Below are positions 1 through 9,689 of a DNA stretch of 64,000 nt, one piece after another. This stretch comes from Halicephalobus mephisto. Lineage: Eukaryota; Nematoda; Chromadorea; Rhabditida; Panagrolaimidae. Within the stretch, counting starts at the first letter, position 1; each line of letters starts with the position of its first letter. The stretch spans positions 120,171 through 184,170 of the forward strand of contig SWDT01000156.1 in NCBI GenBank assembly GCA_009193035.1, written 5' to 3'. The position numbers and the translations under genes were made by a program. The notes under the pieces were generated by a model that did no database searches, was not told where the DNA came from, and was given only the letters and a program-made list of their open reading frames with translations.

Positions 1-1258
1 ATAAAATTTAAATTTTAAACTTTTTCCATATATAAAATTTAAATTTTAAACTTTTTCATATATAAAATTTTAAACTTTTCCATATATGAAAAGTAAAGTT
101 TTTAAATAATTTATATATAAAAAATTTAAATTGATAAAATTAAAATTAAAAAAAATTGTTTTAAAGTAGTTTGTTGAGAGTTCGCTTTTCAATAGGCAAA
201 TTCGCTTGATTTTTTTCATTCTGTGCTTTTTTCCAGAAGACTGAAAATAAATTTCTTTATAAAAAATAATTTTAAAAATTCGAAAATTATTTTCAATAAA
301 ATTTTGAAAATTATTTCTTTAAAAGTTCGAAAATTATTTTTTAAATAAAAATTCGAAAATTATTTTTTAATAAAATTTTGGAAATTTTTTTTTATAAAAA
401 TTCGAAAATTATTTTTTTTAATTTTGAAAAATTATTTTTTTTAAATTTTGAAAATTATTTTTTTTTATAAAAATTTAAAAATAAATAAATGAATTCGTTT
501 TTTGGTTTTTTGTGTCCAATGTTTGAAAAATTTATATTTACATAATTCCCTCGATTTTGGGAATTAAAAATTCAGTTAATTACGAAAAAATAAATTATTA
601 GAATTTATAAAACTGAGACAGAAAATAAATAATTTTAAATTCATCGAATGTTTACTGACCAAAAAACGAATTTGCTTTTTCCAGTGGTTTTTGATCATGA
701 ACTTTTATATTTCGATTTCACTTTCTTTTTAAAAAAGTATAAATACAGTAAATTCTAAAAATTTATCAACAATTTGCTTGGAAAATAAACGACTTCGCTG
801 AACAAGTAAGCGACTTCGCTTAAATGTAAATGACTTTGTTCAAAAAATAAACGACTTCGCTTAAATGTAAATGATTTTGTTCAAAAAATAAGCGACTTCG
901 CTTAAAAATAAGCAACTTTCTTTAAGGAATAAAAAACTCCGCTTTACAAGCAAGTGACTTTGTTTAACAACTAAACGACTTCGCTTAAATGTAAATGACT
1001 TTCTTTAACAAGTAAACGATTTTACTCAAAAAATAAGCGACTTTCTTTAAGAAATAAACAATTTCGCTGAACAAGTAAGCGACTTCGCTTAAAAATAAGC
1101 GACTTTCTTTAAGAAATAAAAGATTTCGCTTTACAAGTAAACGACATCGCTTAAATGTAAATAACTTCATTGAACAAGTAAACGACTTTGTTCAAATTTT
1201 CGCGATTTTCGATATATATAAAATTTTTGGTTTTTTCTAAGTTTCTTGTTTTATAGGA
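1..1258. other. AT-rich stretch without a supported gene
   Basis: Low-complexity A/T-rich DNA. From about 60 to 480 it has repeated AAAATT/CGAAAATTATTTT motifs. From about 775 it has a short-unit repeat listed separately. I looked on the minus strand for the missing GPCR exons encoding TM6 and TM7 and found no hydrophobic reading frame. Confidence 0.5.
775..1195. repeat. Short-unit tandem repeat (CGACTTCGCTTAAA type)
   Basis: Imperfect repeats of about 24-30 bases built from the words ACGACTTCGCTTAAATGTAA, ATGACTTTGTTCAAAAAATAA and GCGACTTTCTTTAAGAAATAA. At least a dozen units are seen. Reading frames across it are repeat artefacts. Confidence 0.75.
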
Positions 1259-1359
1259 TTAATTATCGGAAATTGAATATGGGTTCTGAGAGTCCATCTG
1301 ATAAGCTGCAGAACGAGCTATATCGTGCTCCAGGAGATTACCTCGATTAAAGTGATTTT
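1259..1359. other. Small GC-richer block open on both strands
   Basis: This is the only GC-balanced block left of the GPCR. On the plus strand, a TTTTATAG acceptor-like site is followed by an open frame containing ATGGGTTCTGAG and ending at TAA after 23 codons. On the minus strand, an open frame containing ARSAAYQMDSQ runs to a TAA at 1259. The minus frame could be the third intracellular loop of the GPCR. However, the only acceptor seen (end of TTACAAAG, exon from 1359) gives the wrong phase after the GPCR exon that ends at 1441. Coding strand unresolved. Confidence 0.25.
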
Positions 1360-1440
1360 CTTTGTAAGCAAAACAGTGCATATTCAACAGAAAAGAAGGA
1401 TAAAAAACGAAACAACAACAAAAATTAATAAAAATCTTAC

Positions 1441-4400
1441 TTTAACAAGTGTTCTTTTCGTTTTTGAGCTTTTCGAATACCACGTATCAGAAGAACGTTG
1501 AGAACGATCAAAAATACACTTGGAAAAATTATAAATCCGAATACTCTTGTCCAAAAATAAAAATTAAAAAACAAATTTGGACCGATTGCTTGGACTACGG
1601 GAGTCATTCCGGAAAGACAACTTCTGGTGTAGATCCATCTTCCGGGTTCCACAAAAGCCCAACCTTCGAAAACTTCATAATAATAATCCACGGATTTCGG
1701 AAGTCCGCAGATGATCGAAGCAAAAGCTATTATGAAAGTCGCTATTCGGACGTTTCTGACGCTGCAGATCTGTCTTGATTTCAGCGGATATTCTATCGAA
1801 ATATATCTGAAAAAATTATTACAGTACTTTGAAATTAATTTTAATATTAAATAAAAAATAAATTTAATTTTTTAATTTTCCTGTGTCATAAAAGTGTAAA
1901 TTTTGAATTTATTCAAAATAGTCAAATTTAAATTTCCAAAAATTTGGATTAAATTTTTTTAAATTTGAAAATCGAAAAGTTCGAATTTTAAAAATTATTT
2001 TATCAAGGTCAAAAATCGAGAAAATTCCAATTCAAATCGAACTTTTTTGAAATCAAATTTCGAAAAAATTTGAATCATAACTAAATTGTTAAGTTGCGAT
2101 TTCGAAAAAATCTGAATTGTAACTAAATTATTAAGTTTAAATTTTGAAAAAAATCTGAATTGTAACTAAATTGTTAAGTTCAAATTTCGAAAAAATCTGA
2201 ATCATAATTAAATTATTAAGTTTAAATTTTGAAAAAATTTGAATCATAACTAAATTGTTAAGTTGCGATTTCGAAAAAATCCAAATAGTAATTAAGTTAT
2301 TAAGTTTAAATTTAAAAAAAATCTGAATTGTAACTAAATTGTTAAGTTTAAATTTTGAAAAAATCCAAATAGTAACTAAATTGTTAAGTTTAAATTTCGA
2401 AAAAATTTGAATTGTAACTTTTAGATCGTACTCCTATCGATTTGAACGCAAGTCCGCATAGCATCGATCCCGGAGAGAAATACCCTGAGGGCTAATGGGG
2501 GTTTATAATTATGGAATGGCGGAAATTTAAGTTAATTGTGCAGTAATTATTAAAGTTGTTTTATATTTCGTGCCTTCGGTCTCAGTAAATCAATTTTTAC
2601 TTATTTCTCATCTCTACGTGGACCAGAATCTCCACCATTATCTGACAGTAACTAAACTGTTAAGTTCGAATTTCGAAAAAGTCCGAATTCTAATTAAATT
2701 TGTCCCAGTTTAAAAATGGATAATTTGGAAAAATTGACTTTTCTGGTCATTGGTTTTTTCCGTTTTATTTTTGTTAAAATAGAAAACCGAAATTTTTTAA
2801 CAACCTTCACTAGAGCAACAAAACACTGAAAAAGTTATTGTATATTTTTCCACACAAGACAACTGAGAATCTCACTGACAACATACGGTATTCCAGGCTT
2901 TGGTATTTAGGCCATCGCTTCAGGTTTTCTTTTTTTGGTTTAGTTTCTGTTTCGACAGTAATCCAATAACAGATAGGATTACATCGACAAAACACTAGCT
3001 GTTAAGGTGGAAAATAGAAATGTAATAATCATTTTCACTAGAACACTCAGAATAAAACCTATGTCTTAACTCATAACAATCAAGAGTCTCACCTATGTTC
3101 TACAGTATTCCACACTTCCTGATATTCCAACTGTCGCTCTAAGTTTTCTTTTTTTAGTTCATATTCTAATAATTTCATGATTATGTTCTTCACTTTCTAC
3201 TTTTATTGATTCCTCTTATTCTTCTCCTGACCCTGTTTGTTCTCGATTCCCTCTATGACCTCCGTCCCTTTACCTTCACTCCCTTGTCTTCCTGTCTCAT
3301 CTCCGTTGATTTTATTTCTGTCTTCGCTTTATTCTGTTGCCCTACGTTCATCTTCATTCTTGTCCTTTATTCTGTACTCTTCTACTTTTTAGTCTCACTC
3401 TCTGTCTTGATCTTTTTCACCCTCACTTTCGTCTTTTATCCTTCCTTCTGCTATTTTGATCCCCTAATCCTGTCCTCTATTTTTTATTTATCTTTTATTT
3501 TTCATCCTTACTCTAATGCCTTGATTTTACTCTACACTTATTCCTATCTCTACTCATACCTCTACCTCTATCTCTATCTCTACCTCTACCTCTACTCCTA
3601 CCTCTACCTCTACTCCTACCCCTACCTCTACCCCTACCTCTACCCCTACCTCTACCCCTACCTCTACCCCTACCTCTACCCCTACCTCTACCCCTACCTC
3701 TACCCCTACCTCTACTTTTATTGTTTTATTCTTATTCTAACCCTTTAATTTCGTCTTGTATTCTCACTTATCTTTTATTTTTTTCCTACCTTTTAGTCCC
3801 GTCATCTCCCTGCACCTCTACCCCCATCCCTGGGCTTACTCTCTATCCTTTGTTTCTTAACCCTCATTTTTACTTTTTTGTTTTTTTTAAACTTTTTGAA
3901 ATTATTTTTAGTTTTTAATTGTTTATCGGTTTTTGCTTTTTATGAAATACTTAACAAAATTTTTCGAAAAAAAAATTACTGTAGATTTTTTAAAATTACA
4001 GTAATTTAAAAAAAAGTTTTTCCCTTTTTTTAAATTTTGTAACTAAAAACGATTTGCCATTTTTTCAAGATAATTGAGAACAAAAAAATGGCCACTGATG
4101 CTTCTCATTTTTCTTGTTCTAAATGCCCTGAGGGAAAACATTTGAAAATATGAGTCCTGAGCTCTAAACAAACTTGTTCTAATCGGTTTTCGTCTTTCAT
4201 TTTTTCCGAAAAATGAAGACGGATTTTAAATTGAAAAAAAAAAATTTATTTTTAAAATCGAAGTCATTTTTTTAAAAATCTTTGAAATTTTAAATTTCTA
4301 AAACGTTTGAAAATTCTTATTTAAGAAATTGGAAAATTCAAGTTTGTTTGTTTTTATAGCTTTAATTCGGTTTTCGAAATGAATTAAAATTGGCATCTTG

Positions 4401-6515
4401 GCCGAGATAAAAGTTAATTTGCACAATTTTGGTTAAAATTCATTTTTTTTATAAAATTAAAAATAAATTTTTTTACACATGTTTGAAAATTTTCAAAATT
4501 TACTAAAAAAATAAAATTTAATAAAAAATATTTAAAAAAAAAAGTAAAATTAAGTAAAAAAATATTTTAAAAAAAATAAAATTTAGTTAAAAATATTTAA
4601 AAAAAAAGTAAAATTAAGTAAAAAATTATTTTTAAAAAAATAAAATTTAATAAAAAATAAAATTAAGCAAAAAATATTTTAAAAAAAATAAAATTCAGTA
4701 AAAAAATAAAATTTAATAAAAAAAATACAAAAAATAAAATTAAGTAAAAAGTATAATAAAAAGTAAAATTTGGAATGAAGAAATGCGTGCTGGGATTCAA
4801 TTAGTTCAAAACGAGTTCTGGCTTCTACTGGACTTTTTCCATCAACAAATATCTAATTTTTAATTTATTTCAAAATCAGATCAAAAAACTAAAAATAAAT
4901 TACTGATCTTTCTTTAATCACAAATACCGTAAGACAATTTTTAAAATAATTTTTAAATTCAAAAAATTCAAAAAAAATTTAATTTTTAGAATTTTTAAAA
5001 TTTTTAAAATTTTTAAAATTATTTAATTTTCGATCTATTTCGAAATTATCAAAATTTTTTATTTTTTTAGAAATACTGTAATCTAAAATTTTTTAAATTT
5101 AAAAATTTTTGATTTTCTTTGAAATTATTGAAAATTCTAATATTTCTAAAAATACTTAACTTTGAGAATTTTTTAAAATATTTAATTTTAGATTTATTTT
5201 TAATTCATGTAAAAACTCCAACCTCTGTCCTGCTAGCAGTACTGTAAGCCACATGGCGATGTTGTGGCAGACCGGAGGGATTGCGTCCATACTGTATTTG
5301 TACATGTAACACCACCAAAGTTCTAATTTTTCTTCATGTTCGTTAAAACTAAAAAAATAAAAATAAATTTAAAAAAATTTAAAAAAAATAAAAATAAATT
5401 TAAAAAAATTTAAAAAAAATAAAAATAAATTTAAAAAAATTTAAAAAAAAATAAAAATAAATTTAAAAAAATTTAAAAAAAAATTAAAATAAATTTTAAA
5501 AAAATTTTAAAAATATTTAAAATAAATTTTTATAAAAATTAAAATCTTCAAAATAATTTAAAACAACTTTTTTAAAAGAAATAATTAAAAATAAAATTTT
5601 AAAAATTATTTTTTTAAATATGAAATAAATTTTTTTAAATTAAAAAATCATTTTGAATATTTTATTTTAAATTAAATTTTCGAAATTATTTTTTTAATAT
5701 GAAATAGAATTTTTAAAATTTTTTATAATTTTGAATATTTTATTTTAAGTTAAATTTTGTTTAAATTTAAAAATAATTTTGAATATTTTATTTTAAATTA
5801 AATTTTTTAAAATTTAAAAATAATTTTGAATATTTTATTTTAAATTAAATTTTTAAAATTTTTTTTTTAAATATGAAATAAATTTTTTAAAATTTAAAAA
5901 TACCGTAATGTGTGGTAGAAGAAATTCCATGGAAGAGGAATTATGCCGACACAGAGATCAGCAACAGCCATGTAATACAGTACGACATTTGTCGGTGTTA
6001 TCATGTGCTTTTGTGAGAGTACTATGGCCACGAGGACGTTCGCAACGACGACCAAACAGATCAAAACGGGAAAGACCTGGAAAATGGACACTACCCCAAG
6101 GACTCTGATGTTCAAAAATTACCCGACCATATATGAGATGTTCCAAATTTTCGTCATGACTTAATTTTAGAAACATTAATTCTTTTTGACAGGTATTTGA
6201 ACATGGATCGAAGAAAAATCCATGTTCGGATCTGAGACATCTCGTGGCGGCGATTTGAGTGATGTTCGACCAGATGCAGGTTATGATTTTTGAGATGTCT
6301 CCGGATGGGTCTGGATTAAGACCGAGGAGATGCCGAAATGGCCTCATGAGTGGATCGTTGCCGTAGGCGTCGGGACAAGAACCGCATTTGTCTAGGGTCA
6401 AACTGGTGTCCGAACGAGGACGGGGGTCCACGGGGGTGATCTCCAGCTTGGGGGCTGCGGAGGGGGCTGGGTTGAGGAGTTGTTTGTCCTCTTCCGGCTT
6501 GCCCGAGGCACTACA
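1441..6515 (-). CDS. Rhodopsin-family neuropeptide-type GPCR (partial)
   Basis: Integral plasma-membrane receptor, probably for a peptide ligand. Exons in transcript order: 6515-6123 (start uncertain), 6076-5904, 5348-5223 and 1806-1441. All phases agree, and the first intron is 46 bases. The first exon encodes a Cys-rich extracellular part with about eight cysteines (KCGSC, CLRS, DPCSNTC). The second encodes TM1 and TM2 (TPTNVVLYYMAVADL). The third encodes TM3 with the DRY-equivalent GQRYISIEYP across the next splice. The fourth encodes TM4, a Cys-containing loop (YTRSC) and TM5, ending in a basic loop (KAQKRKEHLLK). TPTN followed by AVADL resembles sex-peptide/myoinhibitory-type receptors, but subfamily is inference. 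TM6, TM7 and the signal or start exon were not located. A 3.4 kb intron full of repeats separates the TM3 and TM4 exons. Confidence 0.75.
2030..2425. repeat. Diverged tandem repeat in GPCR intron
   Basis: About six or seven units of roughly 56 bases sharing AACTAAATTGTTAAGTT and TCGAAAAAATCTGAAT. It lies inside the large intron between the TM3 and TM4 exons. Confidence 0.75.
2455..2645. repeat. Dispersed repeat R2, copy 1
   Basis: About 190 bases with GAGAAATACCCTGAGGG near one end and TATTTCTCATCTCTACG with GGACCAGAA near the other. The same word order occurs at about 46430-46625 (CCCTGAGGGTCAATG, ATTTCTCGTCTACACG, GGATCAGGAACCAC). It is therefore an old dispersed element. Class unknown; no coding capacity seen. 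Confidence 0.6.
2800..3180. repeat. Diverged direct duplication
   Basis: Two blocks about 230 bases apart share CACTAGA.CA, GAGAATCTCAC/GAGTCTCACCTA, a GTATTCCA.GCTT-like word, CCATCGCTT/CTGTCGCTC and GTTTTCTTTTTTT.GTT in the same order. Non-coding. Confidence 0.5.
3538..3718. repeat. 12-base minisatellite (CTACCCCTACCT)
   Basis: Near-perfect repeats of a 12-base unit, preceded by 6-base CTACCT and CTATCT variants. The long plus-strand open frame of alternating Leu-Tyr-Pro-Tyr across it is an artefact of the repeat. It lies inside the GPCR intron. Confidence 0.9.
4440..5215. other. AT-rich intron sequence
   Basis: Part of the large GPCR intron. It consists of poly-A-interrupted AAATTAAGTAAAAAATA repeats with no frame, conserved motif or splice-like island that I can support. 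Confidence 0.6.
5349..5900. repeat. AT-rich simple repeats in GPCR intron
   Basis: This intron lies between the TM2 and TM3 exons. It opens with four near-identical AAATAAATTTAAAAAAATTT units and continues with TTTTGAATATTTTATTTTAAA repeats. Confidence 0.7.
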
Positions 6516-6639
6516 CTATGTCCTATTCAATAACGAAAATCCAAATCTGCAAAATTTTTTGAATAAAAAATAAGATATAAATGGATTCTGAAAATCTTCC
6601 ACGAATTTTAAATTTAGGATGTTTGAAAATTTAAAGGTT

Positions 6640-6830
6640 TATTGGACAGAAAGACCAATTTTTCCTTGTCGAAGAAAACTACTCAAATCCCGCCTTTCGC
6701 CAATGGCTCAACGACTTTCGGTAATTTAGGGCCTTCTGAAGCCTTCCGCAACGCCAGACTTGATAACGCTTCTTCGACGGAAGATTTATCCAAGGACTAC
6801 TGCCGAAATTCCAATTTCAACTGAATCATA
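6640..6830. other. GC-balanced ORF island, strand unresolved
   Basis: A coding-like island upstream of the GPCR ectodomain exon, open on both strands. The plus frame ends SKDYCRNSNFN and stop. The minus frame reads SLDKSSVEEALSSLALRKA before a TGA. It could be a 5' exon of the GPCR, but no splice pair joins it in phase to the exon at 6515. Confidence 0.25.
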
Positions 6831-6834
6831 AAAA

Positions 6835-7150
6835 ATTAAAAAATCCTTCAAAAAAATAAAAGTAATTTTCTAAAATAAATGTAAAAATTTAAAAAAATAA
6901 AAGTAATTTTCTAAAATAAATGTAAAAATTTAAAAAAAAAATAAAAGTAATTTTCTAAAATAAATTTAAAAATTAAAAAAAATAAAAATAATTTTCTAAA
7001 ATAAATGTAAAAATTTTAAAAAAATAAAAGTAATTTTCTAAAATAAATTTTAAAATTTTAAAAAAATAAAAGTAATTTTCTAAAATAAATTTTAAAATTT
7101 AAAAAAAAAATAAAAATAATTTTCTAAAATAAATTTTAAATTTCTTCAAA
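6835..7150. repeat. AT-rich tandem repeat
   Basis: Five or six units of about 55-60 bases containing TAAAAGTAATTTTCTAAAAT. Confidence 0.75.
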
Positions 7151-7224
7151 AAATTGAAAAAATTAAAATTTTTTTCCTAAAATAATTTTCTAAGTGAACA
7201 AGACATTGGATTTGGATAAACATC

Positions 7225-7472
7225 TTGAAAAAAATAAAATCATCGAAATTTCAATTACGAAAAACGTCAAATTCAGCTCTGTTTAGGACATCAAGGACCG
7301 GAAACGATATCTCGAGAAAATCGGTACTTGAAGTGCGAAAATTGGTCATGCCATCTGCCCTCGCAGAATCGGCTCCCTTAACTCTGAATTTATTACGTAA
7401 CATCGTCTTAGAAACCCCACAGACACAAGCAGGATTAAAGCAATAAATACTACAACAAAAATCCACTATCAC
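7225..7472. other. GC-balanced ORF island, strand unresolved
   Basis: A second coding-like island between the GPCR and the 7.5 kb minisatellite, open on both strands. On the minus strand one frame (RADGMTNFRTSSTDFLEI, LDVLNRAEFDVF) ends near a GTAATT donor. Another minus frame has a hydrophobic run (IFVVVFIALILLVSVG) that could be a signal peptide, but it lacks an ATG. It may hold the missing 5' exons of the GPCR; I could not build a consistent model. Confidence 0.25.
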
Positions 7473-7494
7473 GCGGAAATTTTTTCGATAACTT

Positions 7495-7945
7495 TTAAAT
7501 CAGAATATAGCTCTACAGTATAACTAAGAAGACCCATATTTTATTTCCATATTATTAAAATTTTTTGAATAATTTCAAAATTAAAATTTAGCAATATAGT
7601 ATAACTAAGAAGACCCATATCTTCTATATTATTAAGGAAAATTTTTTGAGTAATTTCGAAATTAAAATTTAGTTATACAGTATAACTAAGAAGACCCATA
7701 TCTTATTTCCATATTATTAAGGAAAATTTTTTGAGTAATTTCGAAATTAAAATTTAGTCATACAGTATAACTAAGAAGACCCATATTTTATTTCCATATT
7801 ATTAAAATTTCTGAGTAATTTCGAAATTAAAATATAGCTCTACAGTATAACTAAGAAGACCCATATCTTCTATATTATTAACAAAAATTTTTTGAGTAAT
7901 TTCGAAATTAAAATTTAGTCATACAGTATAACTAAGAAGACCCTT
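7495..7945. repeat. Minisatellite with conserved ACAGTATAACTAAGAAGACC core
   Basis: Six units of about 70-80 bases. The 20-base core ACAGTATAACTAAGAAGACC is essentially invariant (five exact copies, one with TATAG for ACAG). The rest (CCATATTATTAA, TTTTTTGAGTAATTTCGAAA) is more variable. Confidence 0.85.
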
Positions 7946-8224
7946 ATATCGTGTCTACAATGTCGTTAGGAAATTTTTAAAGGATTTTTAAAATAGAATT
8001 CACTTTTAAAATTGTCTCCAAATCCTACAGTATCTCGAAAAAGTTTATATATCCCCTTTAACCTTGTCTTTGATCTTACAGTATCATTGGCGAAATTCTC
8101 ACATCAGTTCTAAAATCATCTTCAATTTACAGTGTCACAAAAAATGACTTCTACAGTATCTTCAGTAAAATTCAAATATCAGTCTTATGGTATTCCGTAA
8201 AACACGTCTCGATCGTAACTTAGT

Positions 8225-8640
8225 CCGAAATTGTCAAATTCGAAATTTCGCGTTAAGAATCAATTTTTTTTATTATTTTTAATTTAAAAAAATTTAATTT
8301 TTAAAATTTCGTAATGAAAGTAAAATTTTTATTATTTTTAATTTTAGAAACTTTAGTTTTCATAATTTCACGTTGAAAATCAATTTTTTTTATTATTTTT
8401 AATTTTTAGAAATTTAATTTTTATAATTTCGTAATGAAAGTAAATTTTTTATTATTTTTAATTTTCAAAAATTTATTTTTTATAATTTTATGTTAAAAAC
8501 CAATTTTTTTTTATTATTTTTAATTTTAGAAATTTTAATTTTATAATTTCACGTTAAAAACCAATTTTTTTTTATTATTTTTAATTTTCAAAAATTTAAT
8601 TTTTATAATTTTCGGAATTTCGCGTTGAGAGTTGGGTTTT
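8225..8640. repeat. AT-rich tandem repeat
   Basis: About six units of roughly 62 bases sharing TTTTTTATTATTTTTAATTT and ATAATTTCGT/CACGTT. Between 7945 and 8225 there is only AT-rich sequence with scattered TACAGTATC words. Confidence 0.7.
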
Positions 8641-8840
8641 ACCAGACGATTTTTAATTTAAAAAATATCATTTTGCACTTTTCTAAGGACTCTGTGTCCA
8701 CTCAACTCCATCGAAAACCTCATCTATCTTAAATGACAATAAAAAATAAACAAAAAATTCATTAAAAAATTCCAAAGTTTTTTCATAAAAAACAAAATGA
8801 AAAAGAAATTTGAGCGAGATTTGTCCAACATCAAAGTTTT

Positions 8841-9053
8841 TTAATTTAATACCAAATGACATCCACTACCACGATGTTCCAATGATTTATGCTGACTCAA
8901 AGTACGGCAACTTGGATATGCTTCAACAGCTCTGATAACACAATTAATGCCATAGCCTTCAAAGATGGATTCTGGAATTGATACGACATTTGACGTTTTT
9001 TTTAATCCGTTGCAAAAATGTTTATTAATTCTATATCCTACACAATATTCCGA
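8841..9053 (-). other. Orphan terminal-exon-like ORF
   Basis: A strong acceptor (AATTTTTTCAG ending at 9054) is followed by 70 open codons and TAA. The product contains five cysteines (YCVGYR, HFCNGL, INCVIR, PSCRTL, SGCHL) and ordinary codon use. That is unusual because more than 3 kb of AT-rich satellite lies upstream. EAYPSCRTL recalls the [11 protein letters not shown] of PITPs by chance or distant ancestry; nothing else matches. No partner exon was found. It could be the 3' exon of a gene with a large intron, or a relic. Confidence 0.35.
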
Positions 9054-9069
9054 CTGAAAAAATTCTTTT

Positions 9070-9400
9070 TTCAAACAAAACTTAAAAAATCGGTTTTTTT
9101 TAAATAAAAATTTAAAATTCTTTTTTAAATAAAAACTTAAAAAATCGGTTTTTTTTAAATAAAAATTAAAGAAAATTTGTTTTTTTTAAACAAAAATTTA
9201 AAATTCTTTTTTAAACAAAAACTTAATAAATCGGTTTTTTTAAATAAAAACTTAAAAAATCGGTTTTTTTTTAAATAAAAATTTAAAATTCTTTTTTTCA
9301 AACAAAACTTAAAAAATCAGTTTTTTTAAACAAAAACTTAATAAATCGGTTTTTTTTAAATAAAAATTTATTTTTTTGGATTTTTTTAATAAAAATCTTT
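9070..9400. repeat. AT-rich tandem repeat
   Basis: Units of about 35-40 bases with ACTTAAAAAATCGGTTTTTT and AAATTTAAAATTCTTTTTT. Confidence 0.7.
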
Positions 9401-9689
9401 AAAAATTACTTTAATTCAAAAAACAGTTTTCTAAATAAAAAAAATAAAAAATTCATTTTTTAATATGGAAAAATTAAATAAAAAATTCATATATGAATTT
9501 TATGTTTTAAAATTATTTTAATCGAAAAAATAAATTTTTAAACAAAAACAAAAATAAAATGTAAAAAAAAATAAATTTTAAATGTAAAAAAAAAATAAAT
9601 AATTAAATAGAAAAATTAATAAATTTTGAAAATTTAAAAATAGTTCTAACCGGAAAAATCCATTTTTAAAAAATATGAAATCTAAACAA

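Noticed and set aside
3206..3748. Plus-strand open frame of 180 codons with alternating Leu/Tyr/Pro
   Set aside because: Produced by the CTACCCCTACCT minisatellite and surrounding CT-rich sequence; no start context, splice sites or family.
5958..6431. One continuous 157-codon minus frame through the GPCR ectodomain and beyond
   Set aside because: After 6123 it runs into a 46-base intron and then the wrong frame of the TM1 exon; the spliced model continues into TM1-TM2.
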